In this document: positions 41,916 through 51,538 of the stretch, piece after piece
Position numbering within the stretch: the stretch's first letter is position 1
Layout of the letters: each line of letters opens with the position of its first letter
NCBI RefSeq assembly: GCF_010993705.1
Contig: NZ_WOFO01000004.1
Coordinates: 248,001-312,000, forward strand
Direction: 5' to 3'
DNA from: Cyclobacterium sp. SYSU L10401
GTDB taxonomy: Bacteria; Bacteroidota; Bacteroidia; Cytophagales; Cyclobacteriaceae
DNA: 64,000 nt
The notes under the pieces: model-generated
What the model was told of the DNA's origin: nothing
The model's input: the letters and a program-made list of their open reading frames with translations, nothing else
The model's database searches: none
Program-made: the position numbers and the translations under genes

Positions 41916-42593
41916 ATGAAAACTTCTCGCCTGCTTATGGGGTCCCTTTTGGTGGCCCTGATATGGGTTTCCGTTTCTTGCCAACCCAATCATTCTTCCG
42001 GTGAAAAACTGCCCATATTGGGCAACAGACATGTGGAAGAAACTACCGTGAATGGAGAGCTTAAGGCAGATACTGTTTACCATAAGATAGCCGATTTTCA
42101 ATTTGTCAATCAGGAAGGTGATACGGTGACCCATAGGGATGTAGCCGGCAAGATTTATGTAGCCGACTTTTTTTTCACTTCATGCCCTACCATTTGTCCT
42201 GTGATGAAAAAAGAAATGCTCAGGGTTTATGAGGAATTTAAAGACCAGCCCAATTTCAAAATACTCAGCCATACCATTGATCCGGAATACGACACTGTGG
42301 CCCTGTTAAAAGACTATGCTGCCAGACTAGGGATAGAAAATGCCGATACCTGGAATTTTCTAACCGGTGATCAGGAAAAAATATTTGAAATCGGTCAAAC
42401 GTCCTATTTGACTACTGCCATGTCCGATAAAAATGAACCTGGCGGTTTTCTGCACAGCGGGGCCTTTCTTTTGATCGATACCCAAGGCAGAATCAGAGGT
42501 GTATACGATGGAACAAAAGCCACACAAGTAAACCAACTGATAAAGGACATCCCCAAGTTACTGAATGAAAGCGATGAGATCAGTATGCGCTAA
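41916..42593 (+). CDS. SCO1/SenC-family copper chaperone lipoprotein
   Basis: Thioredoxin-fold protein of 225 residues that delivers copper to the CuA site of cytochrome oxidase. Lipoprotein signal with Cys22 (IWVSVSC). Copper-binding C-x3-C in TSCPTICPVM (about 90-94) and the distant His in GFLHSGAF (about 178). Overlaps the following cytochrome c gene by 29 bases. All three metal ligands are present. Confidence 0.92.
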   Translation: MKTSRLLMGSLLVALIWVSVSCQPNHSSGEKLPILGNRHVEETTVNGELKADTVYHKIADFQFVNQEGDTVTHRDVAGKIYVADFFFTSCPTICPVMKKEMLRVYEEFKDQPNFKILSHTIDPEYDTVALLKDYAARLGIENADTWNFLTGDQEKIFEIGQTSYLTTAMSDKNEPGGFLHSGAFLLIDTQGRIRGVYDGTKATQVNQLIKDIPKLLNESDEISMR

Positions 42594-43041
42594 GTGCTTG
42601 CTTATGGCAGTACTTTTGGCCGGATATGCCTGTAATGATCGGAAGCAAACCCAAAATGCAGGCATCAATGAGATCGAAGACCTGAAAACCAAACAGTACG
42701 CCATTCAGGGGCAGCAGCTTTACCTGCAATATTGCAGCAACTGTCATCAGGAAGATGGTAGCGGTCTGGCAAGGCTTATTCCCCCTTTAAAAGGAGCAGA
42801 TTACATGCTGACAGATGTCGGCCGTACCATCCGCTTGATCAAGCATGGGATTAAGGGTGAAATCCTGGTAAATGGTATCACCTATAATCAACCCATGCCA
42901 GGAAACCAGCACCTTACCTCCATAGAAATCGCCCAAATAAGTACCTACATTTATAATGTATGGGGAAATCAGAAAGGTCTGATTGGAACAGAACAAGTCA
43001 ACGATGCATTGAAAAATACCTCAGGCCCCGACTTGCAATAG
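42565..43041 (+). CDS. Cytochrome c lipoprotein-like protein
   Basis: Small mono-haem cytochrome c of 158 residues. N-terminal signal with a possible lipidation Cys (LLAGYAC, about 23). Haem-binding CSNCH at about 57-61 and the distal Met likely in NQPMPG (about 112). Overlaps the SCO gene, so translationally coupled; an in-frame ATG at 42574 is an alternative start. Likely an electron carrier in the periplasm. Confidence 0.85.
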   Translation: MKAMRSVCAKCLLMAVLLAGYACNDRKQTQNAGINEIEDLKTKQYAIQGQQLYLQYCSNCHQEDGSGLARLIPPLKGADYMLTDVGRTIRLIKHGIKGEILVNGITYNQPMPGNQHLTSIEIAQISTYIYNVWGNQKGLIGTEQVNDALKNTSGPDLQ

Positions 43042-43443
43042 GGAATCGGCTGTACTCAGCGCAGTAAGTATATCGGCTTTTACTTTTTCCACCATTTGAA
43101 GTTGCTCCTGCAAATATGCCCTGGTTTCTTCCTCAGTCATGTCATCATATTCGCTTTCAAATTGCCTCATCCAAACAAACATATTGTCATAGGCTGATTC
43201 GCAGGACTGGGCTGCTTTGTTCAATTCCTCCCTATATGAGGATTCATCTGCTTCATTCTCCAGCGCATTGGCTTTTTCAACCAACTTTGACTGCTGGCTT
43301 TTTAGATTACCGATTTCAGGCATTACTTCGTCGTGGATGGCGATTACCTGCTCTTTTAACACCTCATTTTCATCATTTTCGGTTCCACAGGAAAATAAAA
43401 GGCTAATAAATAGCATCGATAGCACAAAAGGTATTAATTTCAT
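43021..43443 (-). CDS. Small coiled-coil lipoprotein, unknown function
   Basis: About 140 residues from ATG 43443 (MKLIPFVLSMLF); the frame extends upstream to 43518 but that part is not signal-like. Signal peptide with lipobox LLFSC (Cys near 19), then an acidic, helical body rich in Glu/Gln (LVEKANALENEADES; YDDMTEEETRAYLQEQLQ) likely to form a coiled coil. 3' end overlaps the convergent cytochrome c gene by 21 bases. Family not recognised. Confidence 0.7.
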   Translation of the reverse strand: MKLIPFVLSMLFISLLFSCGTENDENEVLKEQVIAIHDEVMPEIGNLKSQQSKLVEKANALENEADESSYREELNKAAQSCESAYDNMFVWMRQFESEYDDMTEEETRAYLQEQLQMVEKVKADILTALSTADSLLQVGA

Positions 43444-43600
43444 GTCTAATGTTAAAATTGGGTTTGGGTGATAATATAAGTCTAAATCAGTGGTAAATTT
43501 GAATAAAATAAACCTCATAAAAAAATAAAAACTAATATAATTTCATTGTAAAGGTAATATTATATCAATAAAGTTAAAGTAAATATAATCAGGATAATAA

Positions 43601-44437
43601 ATGAAGCCATATTGTTTTGCCAATGACACCATCACAGACAGCAAAGAGGCCAGCCTACATCCCCTGGATATCGGATTGATCCGCGGCTATGCCATATTCG
43701 ATTTTTTCAGGACGGTGGGCACTCATCCCCTATTCCTGGAAGATTACCTGAAAAGGTTCACGCTTTCGGCAGAGAAAGCCGGACTTCCACTGGATTACAG
43801 CAGGGATGAATTGAGGGACATCATCTACCAGCTTATAGAAAAAAACGACCACAAAGACGGTGGCATACGGATGGTTTTGACAGGAGGAATATCTGCCAAC
43901 CATTTTCTCCCAGCTCGTGGACAGCTTTTTATCTTTTGTGAGCCTCTGATGCTGCCTTCACAGGAGAAGTACAAAAATGGGGTAAAACTGCTGAGTGTAG
44001 ACTACGTCCGACCCCTGCCGGCCATCAAAACTACCAACTATACCTATCCCTGCTGGCTTAGCCTGGATTGGAAATCCCAGGGGGCTGAGGATGTGGTTTA
44101 CCACCACGATGGCAGGGTTTCCGAAAGCTCAAGAAGCAATATTTTTCTCGTAAAACAGGGGCAAATTTATACCCCTCAGCGGGATATTTTATGGGGCATT
44201 ACCCGTAAGAAAGTCATGGAACTGGCCGGTAATATAAGCCTCTCTGATTTCAGTCTGGAAGACTTATTGAATGCGGATGAAGTTTTCATCAGTTCCACCA
44301 CCAAAAGAATCCTTCCCATAACCCGGATTGATGAGGTACAAGTAGGCCATGGAAAACCAGGTCCACACACCAGGAAACTTATGACTGACTTCCTGACCAT
44401 GGAAATCGAAAATGCAGGGGCTGTAAAGAGGAATTAA
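43601..44437 (+). CDS. Class IV aminotransferase
   Basis: PLP enzyme of 278 residues, fold type IV, the group of branched-chain aminotransferase, D-amino-acid aminotransferase and aminodeoxychorismate lyase. Seen: GLIRGYAIFDFFRT (about 26-39), the PLP Lys in PAIKTTNY (about 145), and VSESSRSNIFLVK (about 183). Substrate cannot be fixed from sequence; the small size and RGYAIFDFFRT start fit several members. Stands alone between convergent and divergent neighbours. Confidence 0.85.
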   Translation: MKPYCFANDTITDSKEASLHPLDIGLIRGYAIFDFFRTVGTHPLFLEDYLKRFTLSAEKAGLPLDYSRDELRDIIYQLIEKNDHKDGGIRMVLTGGISANHFLPARGQLFIFCEPLMLPSQEKYKNGVKLLSVDYVRPLPAIKTTNYTYPCWLSLDWKSQGAEDVVYHHDGRVSESSRSNIFLVKQGQIYTPQRDILWGITRKKVMELAGNISLSDFSLEDLLNADEVFISSTTKRILPITRIDEVQVGHGKPGPHTRKLMTDFLTMEIENAGAVKRN

Positions 44438-44448
44438 TCCTTCTAAAA

Positions 44449-44880
44449 TCAGGGAGAGACCAGCATGGCATCCTTTAGGATATACATCAACTTTTCAGGA
44501 TCCTTGGCATTGAGTTCCAGTTTGCCCTTTACCTGTACTTTTTTTGAGGTGTATTTGATGGGATCTTTGAGCATGACCTCCATGACCGTTTCTGGTCCGC
44601 CTGAGCCGCAGAAAAAGCACTCCGCCAATGGCAGAGAGGAAAGAATAATGTGCTCTGGCTTAAACATCCCTTCAAATGGAATGATATAACCTTCTGCAGT
44701 AATTTCTTCCCCCTGCAATTTTTTGATTTTTTCGTCGAAAACGGGCAGGTATAATTCACCGAATTCATCTTCTCCAATTTCATAAGTTACATTGGATAGA
44801 TCCTTCCATACGCTGCCCTGTTGGGCCATGGCAGTAAAGGAAAAAAAGGCAAACAGAACGATCAAATATCTCTTTATCAT
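44449..44880 (-). CDS. Secreted small protein, OB-fold/DUF3299-like
   Basis: About 143 residues from ATG 44880 (MIKRYLIVLF); the longer frame to 44991 overlaps the permease. Signal peptide ends near AMAQ. The body has ITAEGYIIPFEG and a Cys-x2-Cys in AECFFCGSGG, then KVQVKGKLEL, resembling DUF3299-type proteins often encoded with ABC/FtsX permeases. The CxxC could bind metal or be a disulfide. Last gene of the five-gene operon 44449-51406. Family match is tentative. Confidence 0.6.
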   Translation of the reverse strand: MIKRYLIVLFAFFSFTAMAQQGSVWKDLSNVTYEIGEDEFGELYLPVFDEKIKKLQGEEITAEGYIIPFEGMFKPEHIILSSLPLAECFFCGSGGPETVMEVMLKDPIKYTSKKVQVKGKLELNAKDPEKLMYILKDAMLVSP

Positions 44881-44888
44881 CTTTTTTT

Positions 44889-46115
44889 TTATTTTGTTAG
44901 TTGGTTTGCAATGTCGGTGCGGTAAGCATTCCAGGCCGGTATAAGTGAGGCAAGTATCCCTACCCCAAGCGCATAAGCCAAAATCCACCATTCCTGAGTC
45001 AGGAACACCCCAGCACTTAGTCCGGATAAGGCACCTTGCTCATTAGTCATAACCAAAATATAAAGGAAAAAGTGTCCGATCAGCAGTCCTGTTACTGCCC
45101 CAAGAAACGTAAGCAAGACACCCTCCAAAATGATCAATACAAAGAGCTGTTCCCTGGAAGCTCCAATGGCCCGCATTACTGCCAAATCATATTTTCTTTC
45201 TTTGAGGGAATTGTAAAGCGCAATAAATATGCCTAAACCAGCAATGAGTACAATAATCAGGGCTAAACCCTGCACCAGAGAAATACCAACGCCCAATAAT
45301 TCAAAAAGCCTTGAGATCTCGAAAGATGGAGAAGCTGCCTGCAAGGCACTTCTGCTGTTTACCAGACGGGGCAATTGAACGGCGGCAATCGGATTTCTGT
45401 ATTGAACCAGTAGTGTGGTCAGTTCTCGCTCCTCATCAGCTACTACCTCCGGAAAACCGGTTTTGGCTACTTCTTCCTCCATTTTACCATGATCATGCTC
45501 CTCATCGTGGGCATACCATACCGATTCTATGCTGGTCAGGATCAATTGGTCGACTATCTTATCGGAAGGGGCCAAAATACCCACCACTCTGTAGGGGTGT
45601 TCATCGTGTTCGTGGCTGGCAGCTTCTATGCCATGAGATCCTACAAAGACATCTCCCACTTCAAATCCTGATTTTTGCGCTACCCGACTGCCCAATACCA
45701 CGTCAAAAGCTTTGTTCCAGGCCTCCCCGGCAGCAAAGGTAACCTCGTACAGGTCTAAATAATCATGGTTGGTACCCACTATTCGAAAGCCCTGGTAGTT
45801 ATCCCCCAAGCCGAGAGGAATGGTATTTTTGATCAACCTGTTTCTGGAAATGCCCCTGGCCTCATCCAAAGGAATGTTACCTGTTGGGAAATCAATGTGA
45901 TAGACAGAAGAAAGCACCAGTTGCAGGGGACTACCCTTGGCCCCAATCACGAGGTCTATTCCGGCTGCATCCCTGTTCATTTTGTTTTCGAATTGATCCT
46001 GAATCAGAATCAGCACAGTAATGATGGATAAGCCCAAAGCCAATAGCAGGATGTTCAAGGTCGTATTCCAGGGTTTGGCCAGCAGGTATTTCCAGCTAAG
46101 CTTCAACATACTCAT
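44889..46115 (-). CDS. FtsX-like ABC transporter permease with His-rich loop
   Basis: Permease of 408 residues with the MacB/FtsX layout: one N-terminal membrane segment, a large periplasmic domain (about 45-260), then three C-terminal segments (from about 275). The periplasmic domain has two histidine clusters, SHEHDEHPY (about 165) and AHDEEHDHGK (about 197), which suggest metal binding. Overlaps the ATPase gene by ATGA. Works with that ATPase, probably driving a periplasmic or outer-membrane process rather than classic import. A loose parallel is the zinc-linked Zrg transporters; not proven. Confidence 0.83.
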   Translation of the reverse strand: MSMLKLSWKYLLAKPWNTTLNILLLALGLSIITVLILIQDQFENKMNRDAAGIDLVIGAKGSPLQLVLSSVYHIDFPTGNIPLDEARGISRNRLIKNTIPLGLGDNYQGFRIVGTNHDYLDLYEVTFAAGEAWNKAFDVVLGSRVAQKSGFEVGDVFVGSHGIEAASHEHDEHPYRVVGILAPSDKIVDQLILTSIESVWYAHDEEHDHGKMEEEVAKTGFPEVVADEERELTTLLVQYRNPIAAVQLPRLVNSRSALQAASPSFEISRLFELLGVGISLVQGLALIIVLIAGLGIFIALYNSLKERKYDLAVMRAIGASREQLFVLIILEGVLLTFLGAVTGLLIGHFFLYILVMTNEQGALSGLSAGVFLTQEWWILAYALGVGILASLIPAWNAYRTDIANQLTK

Positions 46116-46750
46116 AGGTCCTTCCGCTTTAGTGTTATGCTCTGGTTAATTTCGCTTTTGATGCGCTGATCGTGGGTGACAATGAGCAAGGCAGCCCCAA
46201 GCTTTGCGGCCTGGGATTTTAACAATTGGACAACAATCCTGGCATTCTCATCATCCAAACTGGCTGTAGGCTCGTCTGCCAGAATAATTTTAGGTTCGTT
46301 GACCAGGGCGCGGGCGATGGAAACGCGCTGCGCTTCTCCTTCACTCAGGGTATTGATTTTGGCATGTTTTTTATCCATGATTCCCAGCTCTTTCAGGTAG
46401 TGGTCTACCTTATCATTTGCCTCACTTTTACTAAAAAAATGTGGTAGTGCGATATTTTCGGCAACGGATAGTGGAGCCAGGATATGAGGTTTTTGAAAAA
46501 CGATACCAATGTTTTTACCTCTGAATTTATCCAGTTTTTGCCCTTTCAGGGAATACAATGACAGGCCATCCACCAGGATTTCTCCCTTTCTGGGAGCAAG
46601 TAGTCCACCCAGTATATTCAAAAGTGTCGTTTTCCCACTGCCTGACTTACCTAAAACCAACAAGGCCTCACCTCCCCTTATTTCCAAATCCGGAATTTCG
46701 AAGGCCGGAATCCCTTCATAGGAAAATTGAATAGACTTGGTGGCAATCAT
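46112..46750 (-). CDS. ABC transporter ATP-binding protein (LolD/MacB type)
   Basis: 212-residue ATPase with Walker A LGKSGSGKTTLLN (about 33-45), signature LSEGEAQRVSIARAL (about 135), Walker B IILADEPTASLD (about 155) and switch His in VTHDQR. LSEGE replaces the usual LSGGE. Size and LNILGGLL after Walker A fit the LolD/FtsE/MacB branch, which pairs with FtsX-type permeases such as the overlapping downstream gene. Begins 6 bases after the stop of the response-regulator kinase gene. Confidence 0.9.
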   Translation of the reverse strand: MIATKSIQFSYEGIPAFEIPDLEIRGGEALLVLGKSGSGKTTLLNILGGLLAPRKGEILVDGLSLYSLKGQKLDKFRGKNIGIVFQKPHILAPLSVAENIALPHFFSKSEANDKVDHYLKELGIMDKKHAKINTLSEGEAQRVSIARALVNEPKIILADEPTASLDDENARIVVQLLKSQAAKLGAALLIVTHDQRIKSEINQSITLKRKDL

Positions 46751-46756
46751 TAAAAC

Positions 46757-47968
46757 TTATTTTTTTGCAGGAATTTCCAGATTGAATTCGGTACCCTTGT
46801 TTACTTTGCTGATAAAACTGATCTTTCCTCCGATTACTTCAATGCATTTCTTGACAATAGAGAGACCCAGACCAGAGCCTTCCCTCAAGCCTACGTTTTT
46901 ACCTCTGAAGAAACGATCAAAAAGCTGAGATTGTTCCGCATCCGAAATCCCAATCCCCTCATCTTTGATCGATAGCTTGAGTAAGTCATCTTCGTGATGG
47001 ACCTTAAAAGTCACTTTCCCCCCATCTTTAGAATATTTAACTGCATTGGAAAGCAGATTTTCCAGGATCTGGTAGAGCAAATCCATATCGGAGGTGATCA
47101 TTTTGGGTAATTTTTCAAATGACGTCACGATTTTCACATCATTGTCAATCCCTGCCTTAACCATGTCTACCACCTCATTAAGAAAAGCGGAAGTGTAGAT
47201 CCGTACAGGCTTATAATTCATTTTATCGGCATCTGCTTTTCCGAAAAACAAGACACTGGTCAGCAGGCTGTTCAGGTTTCTGACGGAATTTTCTATTTTT
47301 GTAGCATGTTTTACGATTTTGACCTTGTGAGGATGGTCTTTTTCAGCATACATTTTCAGCAACTGTGCAGAACTCAATATAGAGGTGAGGGGTGTTTTAA
47401 AACCGTGAGAAACATTTTGGACAATCCTGGATTTTAATTCACTCAATTCCCTTTCCTTTTCCAGCGCTTTCTGCAATTCCTTATTGGCTTCATTCAGGTC
47501 AGCTGTTCTTTTCCTTACTTTTTCTTCCAGCTCATTGTTCAGGTTCTGCAGCTCTTTTTCCTTTTTGTCTTTAAATATGGCCAGTTCTATGACCATATTG
47601 AGCTCCCTGATATTAAATGGCTTGATTACATAAGCACTTGGATTGGTAACGGCTACTTTTTGTAAGGTTTCCGAATCAGAACTTGCCGTAAGGTAAACCA
47701 CGGGAATGTTGTATTTTTCATTGATGATTTCAGTGGTTTTGATACCATCCAGTTTACCGGAAAGGTTGATATCCATCATGACGATATCCGCCCGGTTGTT
47801 TTTCAAAATTTCCAGAGCCATTTCTCCTGAATCGGCCATTCCAATGATTTGGTGGTGATTCTTTTCCAAGGCTTTTTTGAGCAAAAGTGCCGAAACGGTA
47901 TCGTCTTCGGTAATTAATATTTTAAGAGAAAACATACTTACAAAATTATTAAAATCACGGATCTCCAT
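46757..47968 (-). CDS. Response regulator / histidine kinase hybrid (REC-HisKA-HATPase)
   Basis: 403 residues without membrane segments. REC domain (about 12-135) with phospho-acceptor Asp in MMDINLSGKLDG, a coiled coil (about 140-190), then HisKA with the phosphate-accepting His in QNVSHGFKTPLTS. The HATPase follows with DEGIGISDAEQ and GSGLGLSIVKKC. The H-box reads HGFKTP where HEFRTP is usual, so the acidic residue next to His is lost. Starts 7 bases after the upstream kinase stop; an internal ATG at 47935 is possible. Likely gets phosphate from or signals with the upstream kinase. No DNA-binding output domain. Confidence 0.88.
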   Translation of the reverse strand: MEIRDFNNFVSMFSLKILITEDDTVSALLLKKALEKNHHQIIGMADSGEMALEILKNNRADIVMMDINLSGKLDGIKTTEIINEKYNIPVVYLTASSDSETLQKVAVTNPSAYVIKPFNIRELNMVIELAIFKDKKEKELQNLNNELEEKVRKRTADLNEANKELQKALEKERELSELKSRIVQNVSHGFKTPLTSILSSAQLLKMYAEKDHPHKVKIVKHATKIENSVRNLNSLLTSVLFFGKADADKMNYKPVRIYTSAFLNEVVDMVKAGIDNDVKIVTSFEKLPKMITSDMDLLYQILENLLSNAVKYSKDGGKVTFKVHHEDDLLKLSIKDEGIGISDAEQSQLFDRFFRGKNVGLREGSGLGLSIVKKCIEVIGGKISFISKVNKGTEFNLEIPAKK

Positions 47969-47974
47969 AGGGCA

Positions 47975-50900
47975 TCAATCATCTAAAGGAAGAGAAATTT
48001 TCACCAATGTACCCTTATCCTTTTCACTTTCAACCTGAATATGACCACCCAGGCGTTCAACTAAATGCCTGGTAATGGCCAACCCTATTCCTGACCCTTC
48101 AAATTTACGGTTAAAACCCTTACTTTCCTGCTCAAACGGGTAAAACAATTTCACCAAATAATCCTGACTGATTCCCACCCCTTCATCCTGTACATGGAGT
48201 ACCAACTGTTTTTCAACTTTTTCCACCCGTATTTGAATCATTCCCTTTTCGGAATATTTTATTGAATTACCGACCGTATTATTCACAATTATTTCCAAAC
48301 ATCTCCTTTCCACCTTTGCAAAAAAAGGTTTGGTGATAAATTTTGTCGAGACTAAGATACCTTTTTTTATTCCGGCAGATTTATGTTTAAGCAATATTTT
48401 TGAAATAAAATCATTGATGTTGGTATTTTCAAGCATCAAATCGACTCTATCTGACTCGATCAGGGAAAGGTCCAGGATATTTGTCATGGTATGGAGCAAT
48501 CTTTCTCCACTTTCCCTGATGATTTCCAAATGGCCCTGCAAATCATCATCTCCTGTTCTATTTTGTATCAGGTGCTCTGCACTTCCCAATATACCATTGA
48601 GGGGGGTTCTGACCTCATGACTCATGTTGGAAATAATGTTACTCTTTAACTGACTGACTTCCTCTGCCTTATCCCTGGCTATTTTCAATCCCTGTTCATA
48701 GGCCTTCTTACTCGATACATCCCGAAAAACATTCAAATAAAGCGGCTTCCCATCATAATCTTCCTTCATTCTGGTAATGAACAACTCTATCTCTTTTTTC
48801 CCTGAGCGAAAAGGCATCTCCAACTCGCAGGTAAATCCATTGCCATCAATATTTTGAATGTCTCCTTTAATTTGGTTGCGAATCGTAATGTAATAAGCAG
48901 GATCGGAGAAAAGATGGCCCAGTCCATAGGTCTGTAAGGATTTTTCGGTCACCGATGCCATTCTGCAAAGATTGGGGTTAGCCGCTATTACCTGCCCTCC
49001 CAAAACAGATAGCAATAAACCATCCTGTGAACTATTCCAGACATTCCGAAACCGGTCTTCCCTGTTTTCAATTTCAATGGTTTTTTGGTTTAAGGAATTT
49101 TTTAATACCCCCTGGTGCTTTGCCTGTCTGTAGAATGTATTGATACCATACCCCAGCGCAATCAAAAAAGCAATGACCAAAAGAATAAACCATACCTGGA
49201 AATAATAGGGATTGTCAATTTGAAATTCTGAGGAATAAACGGTCTCAGATTCAGGATACCCTACCAGGGAGGCCTTCATGGCCAACCGATAGTTTCCGGG
49301 GGGGAGGTTATTGAAATACAATTCGTTGCTTCTTGGATTCTCCACTTTTTGCCATTCCGAATGAAATCCCTCTAATCGGTAATATACCATCAGGTTTGGG
49401 GAATTGAGGAAGCTGGCAGCACTGAACGCACACACGATATTATTCAGCTGATAGGGAATGGTCAGAAAATCAGTTTCTACAGGCTCTGCATCCACCACGG
49501 CCACTTTATTCAGGTTTACCAAAGGGCTGGAAGGGTAACTCAGGTCTTCCTCAGGATAATACACCGACACCCCATTTTGGGTACCAATAAACACCCTTCC
49601 CTTATCCGCCAGTACCAATGCCCCTCTGCCAACATCATTCCCAATCAGGCCGGTATTTTCATCAAATAACCGCAAACGGTCCTTTTCATGAAGGATAACA
49701 CCTGAGTCAGTACCTAACCAAACGTACCCCTTGTCATCTTCTAAAATCGCATAAACCGGATGATTTATTATCTGCCCATGCAAAAGTGCCGGAACCAGCT
49801 CACCATTATCATAGGAAAAGTAACCTTTTTCTGTCCCCAAAAACAAGGTATCATTTCTCTCCAGGTAGTCGTACCCCTTTACCTTGATCAGGTCACCATA
49901 CGCCATGATTTCCTGATTGGGAGAGGGGCTATCCGATACAAAAACGATCCATTTTCCGTTTTTTAGCTGCCCAAATTTCCGGATAAATCCCAGCGATACA
50001 TTTTCCGGCAATCCTAAATCAAACACTTCCAGTTTGGGGGCAACTCCCTGCCTGGGAAGTTTTGCGGTGTAAATTCTATCTTCCCCTGCAACCCATAAAT
50101 GGCCATCTTTAGCGAGTACATAAGTTACAATTTCCTGATTGGGTAGCTGAAAAATCTGGTAATCCATGGTGCCGGCATTAAAGAAACCCAATCCATATTC
50201 ATAGGCAGAAAACCAAACATTCGCATTTTCATCCTGACTAAAATTCAAAACCCGCTCTCGTCTGGTAGGGGAATTCCCATCTGAAAAAATGTGGGTTTTT
50301 ACCGGTCGGGAGCCATTCCAGACCTGAATGCCATTTTCAAAACCTGCCAGGTATTTCTGCCTGTCATATTTGATGGCAGCTGATACATCCGGATTTGGAA
50401 TGCCCGTCCTCTGGTCAAAATTCTGAAATCTGGTACTTGCCAGATTGGCCAAACCCCGAAAGGTGCCCACCCAGATAATCCCTTCCCTGTCCACCATGGC
50501 TGTATTGACCTGATTGACCCTCAAATCATCATAGGCAGAAAGTTCAAATCGTCGTTTGGTAGCCAGGTTGTACTGATAGAGCTGAGAATTGAAATAAAAA
50601 TACAGTTTATCATGCTTATAAAAAAGGTCAAAGGCATCATTTGACCCAATCATCTCCTCCCTGAAATCCTGATACAGCGTATCGATGGGATTTCCAGCAG
50701 CATCTCCCTGGTACAAGGCATCTTTGGTTAAATAAAAAAAGGATTCCCTTTCCTCCAAAAAAATCATTTTCACGATTGGTTCTTCATTCTTAGCCTGAAA
50801 AAAACTTTCCTGGGGTTGAAGCCGCTCATTTTCCAGCCGGTAAACACCCTTCCCGAAGAAAAACAAGGTGTCGGTTTCAGAGACGAAATGAGAATAATAT

Positions 50901-51406
50901 GCTCCCATACCTTTGGTCATTAAAGCAACCGCTTCTTTTTCAGGCTTTTTCTGATAAATTATTCTATCCGGCAATACCAAAAATTTTTGTTGGTTTTCAG
51001 CAGCACCCAAAGTGAAGAAATGCATATCACTGAAAAATGTTGCCGTATCTACCGATGCTACCAGCTTATCTTCCTTCCTCCATTTTTCCAAATTGAAATG
51101 GTACACCAAAGGTTTCCCTGCACTTTGATATACCCATACCATACCTTCTTCATCCACCCAGACTTTCTGATGAGCGGAAAATACTCCTTGAATGCTGTCC
51201 GGAAGGCTAAGTGGGGTAATGCCATCGGAATATTGAACGCCCCGGTTGCTGGAAACCCAAACAAAACCCCGTTTGTCCTGAGAAAGGGAATTGATCTGGT
51301 TAGGAATATGACCGAAACCCTTGACTTGCTTGTTAAATTTATAAGTTTGACCCCAAGCCAATCCCTGGACCAAAAGCAGAAAAATTAAAGAGATTAATTT
51401 GTTCAT
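47975..51406 (-). CDS. Sensor histidine kinase with periplasmic propeller, Y_Y_Y and PAS domains
   Basis: 1143-residue inner-membrane kinase. Signal peptide (1-19, ending AWGQ) and two-component regulator propeller repeats (about 30-650; e.g. QDKRGFVWVSSNRG and DDKGYVWLGTDSG). A Y_Y_Y domain follows (about 680-750), then one membrane segment (about 757-780) and PAS (about 795-905). HisKA comes next, with His in ISNMSHEVRTPLNG (about 945), then HATPase (NNTVGNSIKYSEKG, DEGVGISQDYL, GSGIGLAITR). Unlike typical hybrid two-component systems of the phylum it has no REC or AraC domain; the REC is in the next gene. Propeller sensors usually detect glycans, but the operon here suggests another ligand. 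Confidence 0.9.
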   Translation of the reverse strand: MNKLISLIFLLLVQGLAWGQTYKFNKQVKGFGHIPNQINSLSQDKRGFVWVSSNRGVQYSDGITPLSLPDSIQGVFSAHQKVWVDEEGMVWVYQSAGKPLVYHFNLEKWRKEDKLVASVDTATFFSDMHFFTLGAAENQQKFLVLPDRIIYQKKPEKEAVALMTKGMGAYYSHFVSETDTLFFFGKGVYRLENERLQPQESFFQAKNEEPIVKMIFLEERESFFYLTKDALYQGDAAGNPIDTLYQDFREEMIGSNDAFDLFYKHDKLYFYFNSQLYQYNLATKRRFELSAYDDLRVNQVNTAMVDREGIIWVGTFRGLANLASTRFQNFDQRTGIPNPDVSAAIKYDRQKYLAGFENGIQVWNGSRPVKTHIFSDGNSPTRRERVLNFSQDENANVWFSAYEYGLGFFNAGTMDYQIFQLPNQEIVTYVLAKDGHLWVAGEDRIYTAKLPRQGVAPKLEVFDLGLPENVSLGFIRKFGQLKNGKWIVFVSDSPSPNQEIMAYGDLIKVKGYDYLERNDTLFLGTEKGYFSYDNGELVPALLHGQIINHPVYAILEDDKGYVWLGTDSGVILHEKDRLRLFDENTGLIGNDVGRGALVLADKGRVFIGTQNGVSVYYPEEDLSYPSSPLVNLNKVAVVDAEPVETDFLTIPYQLNNIVCAFSAASFLNSPNLMVYYRLEGFHSEWQKVENPRSNELYFNNLPPGNYRLAMKASLVGYPESETVYSSEFQIDNPYYFQVWFILLVIAFLIALGYGINTFYRQAKHQGVLKNSLNQKTIEIENREDRFRNVWNSSQDGLLLSVLGGQVIAANPNLCRMASVTEKSLQTYGLGHLFSDPAYYITIRNQIKGDIQNIDGNGFTCELEMPFRSGKKEIELFITRMKEDYDGKPLYLNVFRDVSSKKAYEQGLKIARDKAEEVSQLKSNIISNMSHEVRTPLNGILGSAEHLIQNRTGDDDLQGHLEIIRESGERLLHTMTNILDLSLIESDRVDLMLENTNINDFISKILLKHKSAGIKKGILVSTKFITKPFFAKVERRCLEIIVNNTVGNSIKYSEKGMIQIRVEKVEKQLVLHVQDEGVGISQDYLVKLFYPFEQESKGFNRKFEGSGIGLAITRHLVERLGGHIQVESEKDKGTLVKISLPLDD

Positions 51407-51482
51407 ATCTTGTCAAACTGGTCCTAAAAATATAAAAAGTTATCAATACTCTAAATTAAATTGATAATGTTTGCCAATTCTT

Positions 51483-51512
51483 TTTGTGATCGCTCTTTAT
51501 CTTCTATTTTTG
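51483..51512 (+). promoter_or_regulatory. Promoter of sucD (Bacteroidota type)
   Basis: TTTG at 51483-51486 and a perfect TAnnTTTG element (TATTTTTG, 51505-51512), spacer 18 bases, start codon 26 bases downstream. Fits the -33/-7 consensus of the Bacteroidota primary sigma factor. Confidence 0.55.
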
Positions 51513-51538
51513 TACCGAATTAATTATAAAGTAGATAT

